Source of the DNA: Paenibacillus ehimensis NBRC 15659
GTDB taxonomy: Bacteria > Bacillota > Bacilli > Paenibacillales > NBRC-103111
Direction of reading: 5' to 3'
Length of the DNA stretch: 64,000 bases
NCBI RefSeq assembly: GCF_004000785.1
Contig: NZ_BILX01000002.1
Location: forward strand, 124,001 to 188,000
Below are positions 53,523-62,583 of this stretch, in pieces. Within the stretch, counting starts at the first letter, position 1, and each line of letters starts with the position of its first letter. The notes under the pieces are model-generated. The model searched no databases. It had not been told where the DNA came from and saw nothing but the letters and a program-made list of their open reading frames with translations. The position numbers were made by a program, and so were the translations under genes.

Positions 53523-54721
53523 CTCACTCCCTCCAATGTTCTTTCTATTATGCTCTCAAGTCTATTGATGAAATCAGAGTGCCAACCTACTCTTAATTGA
53601 TTAGAAAGTAGATGATAGCTCCCACGCATTACATAAGGTTCTGTACAACGCGGACGAATGTGGATGTTAGCCTCTTGGTCCATCCAATTAAACAGCGCTC
53701 TTCCCGCTTTTTTTATTTGTGTCTCAGAATCATCCTCAAAGTCCTCTTTCATAGCTTCAAAACGTCGTTCCCACTCGTCAGTCAATCGCGTCTCATACGT
53801 TTCAAGTTCATTCACAAATAATAATTCATCCCTTACCCACCTAGACCGTTGTTCAAAAGCTCTATAGTAGTCACTGATGGCCTTTTGAATACGAGGCTGA
53901 CTAACTGCAACCAATTTTAATTGTTCAATGAAAACTCTTTGATGCTCGGCAATTGATTCTTCTGCCGGAGCAATGTAATCTAAAAAGTCGATCGGTAGAT
54001 TATCTTGATGAAATTGCTCTTGAAGATCGTTTATGTAGTCCACTATCTCGGTTTGCGAAATTGTGTCTACTGAATCCGATGATAAGTGTTGTATCACCTT
54101 GTTAAACCAAATTCCTTCCAATCTTTGGAAGATGGCTTCCTTAAATTGTGGCCTTGTAGCATACCTTAGTTCTCTTAGAATATCTTCTTTTGTATCCACT
54201 ATATTAGGAGATGCATCTAAAACGTATACACAACTTATTAGTTGTTCGCGTTGTATCTCAGATAATCCCAAAAAAGCCTCATAAGCCAATCTATTCGATT
54301 GGCTTGTTGAATTTTCAGCAACCTCATTAAGAAGTGTTAGAGCTGTGTGAATGTCCCTATACTCCTGATACGGATATAATTTACTGGCAATTGACCCTTC
54401 AGGAGCTACTCCTGTAGTAATCAAAGTAAATTTTACTGATTCAGTACTGACTTCACCATTTTGAACTGCTGTACTCCAAACACGTATGGTCTTCCATAAA
54501 TCAGAACAAGAGTTAGTTAAGGAAGAAATAGAATTCATGTGATGTTTTGTTTGGATTAATTCAATAGGAGTTCCGTCTTTCTCAAAAGCAATATCATCTA
54601 GTTTCTCAATGGAAATATGTAAATCAGGACTAGACTTCAATAACATATATAATGCATATCTGGCTTGGTAGAAGTATCCCAGAGCTTGTGCGTTAGCCGA
54701 AAAGTTAGTAATTTTAATCAA
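53519..54721 (-). CDS. ABC-3C effector, REase-like N terminus and ABC-3C C-terminal domain
   Basis: A 400-residue protein, first gene of the operon; TTG start close to AAGGGACAGGAG. The N terminus (ALGYFYQARYALYMLL, ISIEKLDDIAF, ELIQTKHH) has the pattern of Cap4/DUF4297-like PD-(D/E)xK nucleases, with Glu39, Asp43 and the Gln57-x-Lys59 pair as candidate catalytic residues. The C-terminal ~150 residues (SRWVRDELLFVNELETYETR to MRGSYHLLSNQLRVGWH) match the C-terminal domain that defines ABC-3C effectors. Expected to cut nucleic acid when released or activated by the ATPase and middle component. Assignment is by motif reading, not by search. Confidence 0.78.
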   Translation of the reverse strand: MIKITNFSANAQALGYFYQARYALYMLLKSSPDLHISIEKLDDIAFEKDGTPIELIQTKHHMNSISSLTNSCSDLWKTIRVWSTAVQNGEVSTESVKFTLITTGVAPEGSIASKLYPYQEYRDIHTALTLLNEVAENSTSQSNRLAYEAFLGLSEIQREQLISCVYVLDASPNIVDTKEDILRELRYATRPQFKEAIFQRLEGIWFNKVIQHLSSDSVDTISQTEIVDYINDLQEQFHQDNLPIDFLDYIAPAEESIAEHQRVFIEQLKLVAVSQPRIQKAISDYYRAFEQRSRWVRDELLFVNELETYETRLTDEWERRFEAMKEDFEDDSETQIKKAGRALFNWMDQEANIHIRPRCTEPYVMRGSYHLLSNQLRVGWHSDFINRLESIIERTLEGVR

Positions 54722-54759
54722 CTCCTGTCCCTTAAACCAAATTTTCCCTATCCTACTCT

Positions 54760-54788
54760 ATCTTAATTCTTGTTTATTTTTTTATCAA
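54760..54788 (-). promoter_or_regulatory. Promoter of the ABC-3C operon
   Basis: Leftward TTGATA (54783-54788), 17 bases, TAAGAT (54760-54765), about 40 bases before the TTG start. Confidence 0.65.
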
Positions 54789-54954
54789 TCCTTTCCTCAT
54801 ACCAAAGGACTATTTTTTCGATCTCCATTGGTCTTAAGAACCATCCAGTGCTTCAATCAAGAAACATGCAATATAAATTTTAGAAAGGATCAGCAAAGTG
54901 CTATACTATGCACATTCATTTTATTAAACACCATATTGAAATTGAGGTATCGTC
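54789..54954. other. Region between the ABC-3C promoter and the rlmH-like remnant
   Basis: AT-rich; no gene supported. A 22-codon minus-strand frame (EIEKIVLWYEERIDKKINKN) without ribosome site may be a remnant. Confidence 0.3.
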
Positions 54955-55371
54955 ATAAAGTTCACAGTATACACAATTTGCGAGAAAGTAGAGAAGTTCT
55001 ATAATGAAGCCATAAGGGAATACGAAAAGCGGCTTAGGCCGATATTGCACTATTAAGTTAATTCATCTCAAAAAGGAAGATCGCTTGAAAAGAAGCTTAG
55101 CGATAGCAGCTATAAGATACTTGTGACCAACACCAAGCAATCGCTGTCGTCGGAGGAGCTTGCGGAGAAAATCAGTAGCTTAGGAGTATCGGGGACATCA
55201 GATGTCTCCAGTATTATCGGCTCAGAAACCGCACCATACGATGAGAGGCTGACGCTGAATCAAATGAATATGGAAGCAGGACTCAAAATAACTATATTAA
55301 TTGAACAGCTTTATCGAGCACTTCGTATCATCAACAACCATCCCTACCATAAATTAAATATTGTGCGATAA
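54955..55371 (+). pseudogene. Decayed paralogue of RlmH rRNA methyltransferase
   Basis: RlmH methylates pseudouridine 1915 of 23S rRNA and is about 159 residues. Here the start FTVYTICEKVEKFYNEAIRE then YEKRLRP, the middle LEKKLSDSSYKILVTNTKQS and LSSEELAEKISSLGVSGTSD, and the end LIEQLYRALRIINNHPYHK follow the family order. The initiator is ATA (54955-54957), a TAA follows LHY at about 55053, and LIHLKKEDRL lies in another frame, so at least two indels are present. The reading frame also runs past the usual C-terminal YHK by six codons. It is a pseudogene; the functional rlmH must be elsewhere. Confidence 0.75.
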
Positions 55372-55446
55372 ATGCTATTGGGAGTCGGCCAATGATCTGG
55401 ATAGACTTATGGTACGTTCAGCTTTACTGTTATAATGGCAAAAAAA

Positions 55447-55480
55447 GCTAAAAGGAGCATGCCGCGGCAGCTCCTTTAGC
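55447..55480 (-). terminator. Terminator of the XRE gene
   Basis: Arms GCTAAAAGGAGC (55447-55458) and GCTCCTTTAGC (55470-55480) with one bulge; minus-strand tail is seven T. Located 27 bases after the stop. Confidence 0.8.
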
Positions 55481-55506
55481 AATCAAACCAGAATATTTCC
55501 GATTTT

Positions 55507-55866
55507 TCAATCCAACGGGTCATCCAGCATAGCGCTGATGACCTTCAGTACCCTCTTTTGCTCGTTTACACTTCGGCCTCGGAGCTTGTTCACAATTTCT
55601 TCGAGCGTAGACTCGCTTCCCTTTCCACTCACAGGCTGGACATACCTAAAGAACTCAACCATCGACAGATCGAGCGCATTCGTAATTTTATCCAGCACTT
55701 CTACGGAACAGACTTTTTCGGAACGCTCCAGCTTGCCAATGTAAGTTTCGTGTACCTCAGCCTTATTTGCAAGTTCTTCTTGACTTAGTCCACGTAATTT
55801 TCGAAAGTGCCGGATGCCTTCCCCTACCATTTTCATCAAATCGCTCACGGTAATCACCCTAAGCAA
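55507..55866 (-). CDS. XRE-family transcriptional regulator
   Basis: A 119-residue repressor with an N-terminal XRE helix-turn-helix (RHFRKLRGLSQEELANKAEV, then HETYIGKLERSEKVCSVEVL) and a C-terminal helical part (TLEEIVNKLRGRSVNEQKRV) likely used for dimerisation. This size is typical of Bacillus/Paenibacillus stand-alone XRE proteins. An inverted repeat with ATATCC/GGATAT arms lies between it and the rightward small gene, so it probably controls both directions. Confidence 0.88.
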   Translation of the reverse strand: MLRVITVSDLMKMVGEGIRHFRKLRGLSQEELANKAEVHETYIGKLERSEKVCSVEVLDKITNALDLSMVEFFRYVQPVSGKGSESTLEEIVNKLRGRSVNEQKRVLKVISAMLDDPLD

Positions 55867-55920
55867 ACCATAGACCAGCCAGTCAGTTACTCCAAGAGAC
55901 TATAGAGCTTATTTCTCTAA

Positions 55921-55956
55921 AAATATATCCTAAAGGGATATTTTTTGGTATAATAA
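55921..55956. promoter_or_regulatory. XRE operator and rightward -10 box
   Basis: ATATCC (55925-55930) and GGATAT (55936-55941) with a 5-bp centre, followed by TATAAT (55950-55955) for rightward transcription with the palindrome in the spacer/-35 area. Confidence 0.6.
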
Positions 55957-56042
55957 GACCGGCCCCTTTTCCAAGGTAGGCCTTCGGTATCAAGTCATTT
56001 GAATGAAAACAGGCTATTTCAAAAAAGAAAGGACTGAACACC

Positions 56043-56243
56043 ATCAGAGTACTATGCATATACCCCGACGACACGGTGGCAGATATTTACGTCACCGACA
56101 TTGGAGAATTTCTTCGTCTGTCCAAACTGGTAAACGGAATCACCATGGAAGGAATAAATTATGCTGTAGTCCATACCGAACTGATTGTAGAAAAAGATAC
56201 CTACTACATATCCATGTCGTTAAAGCATAAGCATGCGCCATAA
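56043..56243 (+). CDS. Small unknown protein, non-standard start
   Basis: A 66-codon frame with coding character: RVLCIYPDDTVADIYVTDIG, LRLSKLVNGITMEGINYAVV and VEKDTYYISMSLKHKHAP. The strong ribosome site GAAAGGA is nine bases before an ATC (56043), with no ATG, GTG or TTG in frame nearby; a CTG lies at 56034, directly on the site. No family recognised. It sits divergent from the XRE repressor and under the palindrome between them, so the two may belong together. Confidence 0.55.
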   Translation: MRVLCIYPDDTVADIYVTDIGEFLRLSKLVNGITMEGINYAVVHTELIVEKDTYYISMSLKHKHAP

Positions 56244-56361
56244 ACTCGTTTCATCTCCCGGGGAAGAAATTTTTACCATACCAAATTTTATTGAATAATA
56301 AACAAACCGTCATTATAATGGGTTCAGCATCAAGACTCTATACATACTGCGGGGTATACAC

Positions 56362-58041
56362 ATGATGGAAAAGAGAACATCCGGGAAGCTCAAAAACAAA
56401 GTCGTAGGCATCACACTTCTATTGCTGCTACTCATGCTCGCCACTTCAACCGTTGCCACGATCTATTCCATCCGAAGCAGCATGAACACCATTCTGATTG
56501 ACAAGGGAGTCGAGTTGAACAAGGAAATTGCCGATCAGGCCGAACTGATCCTGGCGGGGAATCCGGATAGCGTCAAGAGCCTCCAAGCTTTCGTCGAGAG
56601 AAAGATCAAGGAAACCAATCTTACCTACGCGATTGTCATCGATACGAATGTGACGGCTGTCGCCCATAGCGATTCTCAGAAGATCGGCAAAGTATATAAA
56701 GATGATCCGTATACGGAAGACGGAGCCAAGAACGGAAATATCAAGACAAGCACATTTTATGCCGATGTGCAAAAAATCTGGACTTACGATATCATGACCC
56801 CGATCTACAAGGACGGAAAGCTTTATGGCGCCATGGATATCGGCATCCCGCAGAGCGAAATCAGCCAGACCATAACCAAAATTCTGACTAATGTGGGCAT
56901 TATAGTCGCTATTAGCTTGGTCCTCTTTATCATCGTCATGCTGATGATCTACGATAAAGCCTTCAAACCGCTGGACCACTTGGTAGCCCTTATTCAAAAA
57001 ACCAGCAAGCTGGACCTGAAAGAAGACACCTCCTATGAAAAGCTCATGAAAAGAAGCGACGAAATCGGAAGAATGACGGTCGCCATCAGTGAAATGAGAA
57101 GTGCATTAAGAGAGGTTGTCGGTTCAATCAAGCAAGCATCCGGCAGTGTCACCGCCACCTCCGAACATCTGAACCAAGTGTCCAACGACAATTTGGTTTC
57201 TACGACCGAACTGTCGCTTGCGATCGACAACATCGCCAAAGCAAGCGAAGAGCAAGCCAATGAAACGGAACACGGCTCGGATAAAGTATCCGATTTGGCG
57301 CGCGGCATGGGAGACATCTTGAACAGTACCTCGGAGATCGAATCGATGGTCAATCAAACCAACAATTTATGCCATGACGGCGTTTCGATTATTAAAGACC
57401 TGACCCTTTCTTCCGAAGAGAACAAAAGAGCTTCCGTAAATGTGGAGAGTATCGTGGTTGAGGTGGACCGCAGCTCGGTCGAGATCACAAGCATCGTCGG
57501 CACGATTTATGCTATTGCCAACCAAACCAACTTGCTCGCGCTCAACGCGTCGATCGAATCCGCCAGAGCCGGGGAAGCCGGAAGAGGCTTTGCCGTGGTA
57601 GCCGCCGAAATTCGGAAGCTTGCGGAACAAACCTCGAAAGCGACGGAGGAAATCCAGCAAAAGGTCGATACTATTCGAGGAAAATCCGAGCTGGCCGTTG
57701 CAGAAATGAAAACCAACTTGACCATCGTGGGAGAAAACGTCAAGAACGTGAACGATACCCGGGACATTTTCATGAACATCTCCGACAATCTCGGCATCCT
57801 GCAAACGAAAGTGGAAAACATCTTATCGAGCAGCAAGCTCATGAAGGAAAGCAACGACAGCTTGGTCGATTTCATCCAGAGCATATCGGCAACGTCGGAA
57901 GAAACAGCCGCCAGCTCGGAGGAAATGGCTGCTATGGCCAAAGGCTATTTGCACAGCGTCGAGGTGCTTGCTAAACAAGCCGAAGACCTTAGCCAGCTTT
58001 CCACCACATTGAACAAATATATGAATAAGTTCGAGATTTAA
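56362..58041 (+). CDS. Methyl-accepting chemotaxis protein
   Basis: A 559-residue chemoreceptor. Membrane helix one (~15-35), an external single-Cache-like domain (~40-175; [40 protein letters not shown]), helix two (~178-198), HAMP (~200-255) and the long coiled-coil signalling domain. The hairpin tip that binds CheA and CheW is [20 protein letters not shown] followed by [20 protein letters not shown]. Stand-alone receptor gene with a terminator at 58046. The ligand is unknown. The ATG is preceded only by GGGGTA, a modest ribosome site. Confidence 0.93.
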   Translation: MMEKRTSGKLKNKVVGITLLLLLLMLATSTVATIYSIRSSMNTILIDKGVELNKEIADQAELILAGNPDSVKSLQAFVERKIKETNLTYAIVIDTNVTAVAHSDSQKIGKVYKDDPYTEDGAKNGNIKTSTFYADVQKIWTYDIMTPIYKDGKLYGAMDIGIPQSEISQTITKILTNVGIIVAISLVLFIIVMLMIYDKAFKPLDHLVALIQKTSKLDLKEDTSYEKLMKRSDEIGRMTVAISEMRSALREVVGSIKQASGSVTATSEHLNQVSNDNLVSTTELSLAIDNIAKASEEQANETEHGSDKVSDLARGMGDILNSTSEIESMVNQTNNLCHDGVSIIKDLTLSSEENKRASVNVESIVVEVDRSSVEITSIVGTIYAIANQTNLLALNASIESARAGEAGRGFAVVAAEIRKLAEQTSKATEEIQQKVDTIRGKSELAVAEMKTNLTIVGENVKNVNDTRDIFMNISDNLGILQTKVENILSSSKLMKESNDSLVDFIQSISATSEETAASSEEMAAMAKGYLHSVEVLAKQAEDLSQLSTTLNKYMNKFEI

Positions 58042-58045
58042 CAGA

Positions 58046-58082
58046 AAATGCACCTATGCCGGATGTTCGGGTAGGTGCATTT
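58046..58082 (+). terminator. Terminator of the chemoreceptor gene
   Basis: AAATGCACCTA and TAGGTGCATTT form an 11-bp stem with a 15-base loop, then TTTGG. Confidence 0.85.
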
Positions 58083-58147
58083 TTGGTTCGGTTGCGTGAA
58101 GGCCTCTCAGTCCGTGGAGTCGGGAGAGACCTTTTCCTTCCGAAACT

Positions 58148-58186
58148 AAAAAAACAAGCCATCTCGATCGAAACAAGACGGTTTGA
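58148..58186 (-). terminator. Terminator of the YesN gene
   Basis: Minus-strand CCGTCT (58176-58181) pairs with AGATGG (58159-58164) with one G-U pair, extended by A-T pairs, followed by seven T. Lies 20 bases after the yesN-like stop. Confidence 0.6.
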
Positions 58187-58206
58187 TTTTTTTCATTTAA
58201 CTATTG

Positions 58207-59880
58207 CTAACCAGGCATCGGGCTTCGCGTCGTGCGAAAATCCTGCGGCGTCGTCTCGTTCTGCTTCTTGAAGAAGCGAATAAACGCAAGCGCCGAGTTA
58301 TAGCCCAGAGCGGCCGCGATTTCATTGACCTTCATCGAGGTGTTCAGAAGCATGTCTTTTGCGATCACGTTCTTGTAATCGTTCACATATTTCGACAGCC
58401 CGATGCCGGTCATTTGCTTATACAGCCTGGATAAATATGACGGGTTCAAGCCCACGTAATCCGCCAGAGCGGTTAACGAAATATCGGTAGCGATATGCTC
58501 CTCGATATAGCGATGCACCTTATTCACCACCTCCGTCGGCAGCTGCAAGCCCCGCTGCGCGTTCCATTCGAAGATGCAGTCGGCGATTTTCCAATAATAT
58601 TCCACCAGCTCCGGCCAGGAAGCCGAATCGTCATAACGAAACAAAATGTCGAGGTCCACCTGCAAATTGACGTGGTCGCGAAGGTCCCGGTATTTGTACA
58701 GATAGAACAAAAACACGGACGAGAGGGAATGGTACAGCTCGCTCTTCCGCTCACAGGGCGTGTCCAGGTCGTTCCATATGGCCGTCAGCTCGACGAACAG
58801 CTTGTTGAACTGCTCGCGGTGATTGTTCTCCAGACAGGTCATGAGCAGTTGTACCCGGGCGTGGAAGAATCCGTCATGATAGCTTTCCGCTTTGTCGTTA
58901 GGGTCCGCCTTCTGCATGTCCTTATCGGTCATAATGACCTCATGCAACAATCCGTGTCCTTGCATCAAGCCGTATTTGATTGAATGAAACCGGTCCGACA
59001 GGCTGCTCCACGGGATCGCCTCGCTGCCGAGCAGGAACGAGACCGACAGCCGCAGCAGCTTCTTGCACGTTTCCTGCACGCTGTCCAGAATCCCGCTCGC
59101 ATACCGGTGGGCTCTCATCCAATCCAGGCCGCCGGCAGGACCGGACAGCTCGTCGGAAGCTTTCGGCTGAATGATCCAGACGATCTTCGAAAGCTCGAAG
59201 ACGACGGAAAAGCTTCGTACCTGTGCCGACAAATACTCATCGCAAATATTTTGCAGCGCATAGGTGAGCAGCGCTTTATCCGGCATGGTGAACATCTCTT
59301 TCCAGGCATCCACCCTTCCCATGAGCAAATACACCGGCATGGTCGCATCAAGCGGAATATCAATCTCTTTGAAGGCCTGCCTCAGCTCCTCCTCCGTGAC
59401 CTGCTTGCCTTGCAAGAGTCCCCACATATATTCTTTTTGTAGCGAGGGCAAGGCCATTCTCATCTTGGATTGCGCTCTCGCAATCATCTGCACTTGATCC
59501 TGCTCTTCTTCGATCTTCTCGATAGCCCGTTCGACGGATTGAATGATCTTTTCGTCGCTTTCGACCTTCAGAATATAATCGAACCCGCCGTAGGTAATGG
59601 CGCTTCGGGCATAATGGAAGTCGTTATAGCCGGTCAGAAAAATCACCTTGCAGGCGGGCCACTGCGATTTGATTTCCCGCAGCAGCTCGATTCCTTCAAT
59701 GCCCGGCATCTTAATATCGGAAATGACGATATCGATCCGGTGATGGGACAAAATCTCCAACGCTTCTTCGCCGGAATAAGCGCTCATCACCTCAAGCGGC
59801 AGATGACTGGTTTGCTCGAATAGCTCAAGAAGGCCGTCGACGATAATGGGTAGATCATCCACGATCAGCAGTCGGTACAT
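58207..59880 (-). CDS. YesN-type AraC response regulator
   Basis: A 557-residue regulator: receiver domain (LIVDDLPIIVDGLLEL, phospho-acceptor Asp55 in IVISDIKMPG, Lys in YILKVESDE), a long middle region of unknown fold (~130-440), and two C-terminal AraC helix-turn-helices (DISLTALADYVGLNPSYLSR, VNEIAAALGYNSALAFIRFF). Partner of the sensor kinase just upstream, 12 bases away. By analogy with YesMN/LytS-YesN pairs next to LplABC importers, it should activate the ABC genes upstream when the sugar is sensed. Confidence 0.92.
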   Translation of the reverse strand: MYRLLIVDDLPIIVDGLLELFEQTSHLPLEVMSAYSGEEALEILSHHRIDIVISDIKMPGIEGIELLREIKSQWPACKVIFLTGYNDFHYARSAITYGGFDYILKVESDEKIIQSVERAIEKIEEEQDQVQMIARAQSKMRMALPSLQKEYMWGLLQGKQVTEEELRQAFKEIDIPLDATMPVYLLMGRVDAWKEMFTMPDKALLTYALQNICDEYLSAQVRSFSVVFELSKIVWIIQPKASDELSGPAGGLDWMRAHRYASGILDSVQETCKKLLRLSVSFLLGSEAIPWSSLSDRFHSIKYGLMQGHGLLHEVIMTDKDMQKADPNDKAESYHDGFFHARVQLLMTCLENNHREQFNKLFVELTAIWNDLDTPCERKSELYHSLSSVFLFYLYKYRDLRDHVNLQVDLDILFRYDDSASWPELVEYYWKIADCIFEWNAQRGLQLPTEVVNKVHRYIEEHIATDISLTALADYVGLNPSYLSRLYKQMTGIGLSKYVNDYKNVIAKDMLLNTSMKVNEIAAALGYNSALAFIRFFKKQNETTPQDFRTTRSPMPG

Positions 59881-59892
59881 GCCGCTCCCCCT

Positions 59893-61626
59893 TTAGCTTA
59901 CGCTCAGTTTGATGATGACTTGCAGCCCGCCCAGCTCCGAACGGGACACGGTAATGCCATATGCTTCTCCGTAGCGCAGCTGAATTCTGCGATGGACGTT
60001 CATAAGGCCGGTCGTCTCCTCGATCCGGTTCGAGGAATAACGCAGCTTCTTCTGCAGCCCCTCGATCTCCTCGTCCGTGATGCTTTGGCCGTTATCTTCA
60101 ACATACAGCAAGAAGTCGCCGTCCCTCCGTTCGCTATGCACCCACAGCTCGCCGGGCTGAAGCATATTGCCCAATGCATGCTTGTACGCATTCTCGATAA
60201 TCGGCTGCAGAATGAGCCGCGGCACAGCAATAGCAGGGACATCTCCCTCGAACAAAACCTGAATCCGCTCCCCGTAGCAGATCCTTTGCATCTCGATATA
60301 CGTGCGGGAGTGTTCCACCTCCAGCTCAAGTGGGATTTCATCTTCATCGTTGCGGGTAATGAACTGGAAGTATTGCCCGATATATAAGCAAAATTGATAC
60401 GCTTTCTCCTTCTGGCTCTCCGATTTAATCAGCCGGCACAGCACAAAGAAGCAGTTATATAAAAAATGAGGATTAATCTGCGATTGCAGCCGCTTCAGCT
60501 CCGAATGCTGGTTCCGGATTTGCTGCTCGTAGTTTTCCTCGATCAACGTTTTCAAGGACCGTACCGTATCATTGAAGGCCCGGTACAAATAACCGAACTC
60601 ATCCGCTCCGCGATCGATGAGGATCGGCTCCAGCCGGTTCTGCTGAACGCGGCGGAAGGAATGCACCAGCTTCATCAATGGCCGGTAAATAAAGCGCAGC
60701 AGAAAATATGTAAAAAACACGACGATACAAACGGCCAGCGCGCACGCCCACCAGAACAACGTCCGATACATCTGTAATGATCCCAGAACCAGCTCTTCCG
60801 GGATGCAGGTGATCGAATAAGCATGCCACAGGCTGGAATATTTATACACCGCCAGATACCTTTTGTTATCATGAACAATCGTTTCATGACCTTCATCAGA
60901 CTGCCGTTCCCGCTTCTCCAAGGCAAAAGACTTCATTCGCTGAAGCAAAGCCGGGTCCATCCCCGTCTCCATACTCCACCCCAGCTCCAAATTCAGCAGG
61001 ACGCTCTGCCCGCCCCGCGTCCGGCCGATTTGCGCGAGCGTTTCCTTGATCTTGGCCGCCGACAGCTCAACCCCCAGAATATATAACGGACTTCGAACCG
61101 TATTTCCGGGATATGGCATCGTAATAAACAGCCGGTTGTTCCAGTAAATGAACGGCGCTTCGTACAGCTTCGCATTTTGTTGCATCGCCATATATTCCTC
61201 CGGCTCCAAATGGGTTTCATAGTCGTTGCTGAGAATGCTGCGCTTGAGGAGCGGGACGTAGGCCTTCGCTTCTTCGATAAAAGGGCTTGAATTTTTCATC
61301 AGCTCAAGCCGCCGCTGAATATCCAATATTTTGCGTGTCCGCTCGTACGGGCTCATGTCATTGCCGGTTGCCGCAAGCTCCATCAGATCTGTATCCATCA
61401 CATAGTTCGGCAAGTAACGGCTGATGCGGTCCGCTTCCTTGTCCAGCGAGTCCATATAAAACCGCGTCGTATTCAGAACCGACTCGGTAATTTCGCTGCG
61501 GATATTGTCCGAGCCCTTCTCGTTAATCGTCCAAGTAATTGCCATAAGCGGCAGCAGAGCCGCCAGAAAAGCCGCCATAATCTTCTTGAAAATCGAGGAA
61601 TCACGCAAAAAGAATAAGCAGTTCAT
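59893..61626 (-). CDS. YesM-type sensor histidine kinase
   Basis: A 577-residue kinase: helix one (~13-32), a large external dCache-like domain (~35-285), helix two (~290-312), HAMP (~313-365), His_kinase domain with QSQINPHFLYNCFFVLCRLI and phospho-acceptor His387, and a HATPase_c domain (PRLILQPIIENAYKHALGN, VEDNGQSITDEE). This domain order defines the YesM group that senses oligosaccharides or their binding proteins. It lies between the LplC-type permease and the YesN-type regulator, 38 bases after the permease gene. Confidence 0.92.
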   Translation of the reverse strand: MNCLFFLRDSSIFKKIMAAFLAALLPLMAITWTINEKGSDNIRSEITESVLNTTRFYMDSLDKEADRISRYLPNYVMDTDLMELAATGNDMSPYERTRKILDIQRRLELMKNSSPFIEEAKAYVPLLKRSILSNDYETHLEPEEYMAMQQNAKLYEAPFIYWNNRLFITMPYPGNTVRSPLYILGVELSAAKIKETLAQIGRTRGGQSVLLNLELGWSMETGMDPALLQRMKSFALEKRERQSDEGHETIVHDNKRYLAVYKYSSLWHAYSITCIPEELVLGSLQMYRTLFWWACALAVCIVVFFTYFLLRFIYRPLMKLVHSFRRVQQNRLEPILIDRGADEFGYLYRAFNDTVRSLKTLIEENYEQQIRNQHSELKRLQSQINPHFLYNCFFVLCRLIKSESQKEKAYQFCLYIGQYFQFITRNDEDEIPLELEVEHSRTYIEMQRICYGERIQVLFEGDVPAIAVPRLILQPIIENAYKHALGNMLQPGELWVHSERRDGDFLLYVEDNGQSITDEEIEGLQKKLRYSSNRIEETTGLMNVHRRIQLRYGEAYGITVSRSELGGLQVIIKLSVS

Positions 61627-61664
61627 CGTATGTTCTCCTCTAGTGCCTACAGACCGCTTCTCTA

Positions 61665-62570
61665 TTATCCTTTTACACTCCCCATGACGATTCCTTTAAT
61701 GAACAGCTTCTGCAAGAACGGATACACCACCAGGATGGGAAAGGCCGCTACGAAAATTTGCGCCGCTCTGCTCGTTCGGTCGGACAGCTTAAGCATCAAT
61801 TCGGCATTCTCCGCTTTAATGAAGCGGAAATCCATCTTGATAATGACCGTCTGTAAAAACGTTTGCAGCGGATAATTTTCAGTATGATTCATATACAGCA
61901 TTCCGTCAAACCAGCTGTTCCAATGGCCGACCATCGTGAACAGTCCCGTCGTAGCCAAGGCGGGCAAAGAAAGCGGCACGTAGATTTTCCATAAGGTCGT
62001 AAAATGGCCTGCGCCGTCGATCCGCGACGATTCCTCCAGCTCCTTAGGCAGATTGCGATAGAAATTCAGCAGCAGGATGACATTGAACACCGGAACGGCC
62101 GTCGGCAAAACCAACGCCCAGATGCTGTCGATCAAGTTCAGCGATTTTACCGTGAGATAGGTGGGAATCAGACCGCCGCTGAACAGGATCGTAAAGACGA
62201 AGAACCAGGCGTAAAACGTTCGCAGCCGGAATTGACGAGGCTCCTTGGACAAAGGATAGGCTGTTAGAATCGTCAGAAACATGCTGAGCGCGGTTCCCAG
62301 CACGACGCGCTGGACCGATACCCAGAACGCCCGCAAATATTCGGGCTTGCCGAACACGTTATTGTAGGCGGCCGTCGTAAACTCGACCGGCCACAGCGTA
62401 ACCTTGCCGGCCGCGGCCGCAGCGCCGGAGCTGAACGAAATCGCCAAAATATGAATAATCGGCATCAGGCACAAGAACGACTGAAACGCCAGGAAGATAT
62501 AGTTGCATACGATAAATAGTTTTCGGCCCAAGGATGTCTTGATCGGCAACTGACAGGCCTCCTTTCTCAA
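61665..62570 (-). CDS. Carbohydrate ABC permease, LplC/YtcP type
   Basis: A 301-residue permease with six helices. The opening KTSLGRKLFIVCNYIFLAFQ and LCLMPIIHILAISFSS is typical of LplC/YtcP proteins; the EAA loop is ELEESSRIDGAGHFTTLWKI, in which Ser replaces the usual Ala, a normal variant in this group. C terminus IKGIVMGSVKG. It follows the LplB-type gene by 13 bases. Together with the binding protein at the right edge they form an importer that lacks an ATPase gene here. Confidence 0.92.
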   Translation of the reverse strand: MRKEACQLPIKTSLGRKLFIVCNYIFLAFQSFLCLMPIIHILAISFSSGAAAAAGKVTLWPVEFTTAAYNNVFGKPEYLRAFWVSVQRVVLGTALSMFLTILTAYPLSKEPRQFRLRTFYAWFFVFTILFSGGLIPTYLTVKSLNLIDSIWALVLPTAVPVFNVILLLNFYRNLPKELEESSRIDGAGHFTTLWKIYVPLSLPALATTGLFTMVGHWNSWFDGMLYMNHTENYPLQTFLQTVIIKMDFRFIKAENAELMLKLSDRTSRAAQIFVAAFPILVVYPFLQKLFIKGIVMGSVKG

Positions 62571-62583
62571 TAGCGGGCGAATT

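Noticed and set aside
51101..55371. SCC-type element inserted at rlmH
   Set aside because: The conflict operon lies on the 5' side of the rlmH-like remnant, no ccr recombinase is seen, and no flanking direct repeats were found by eye.
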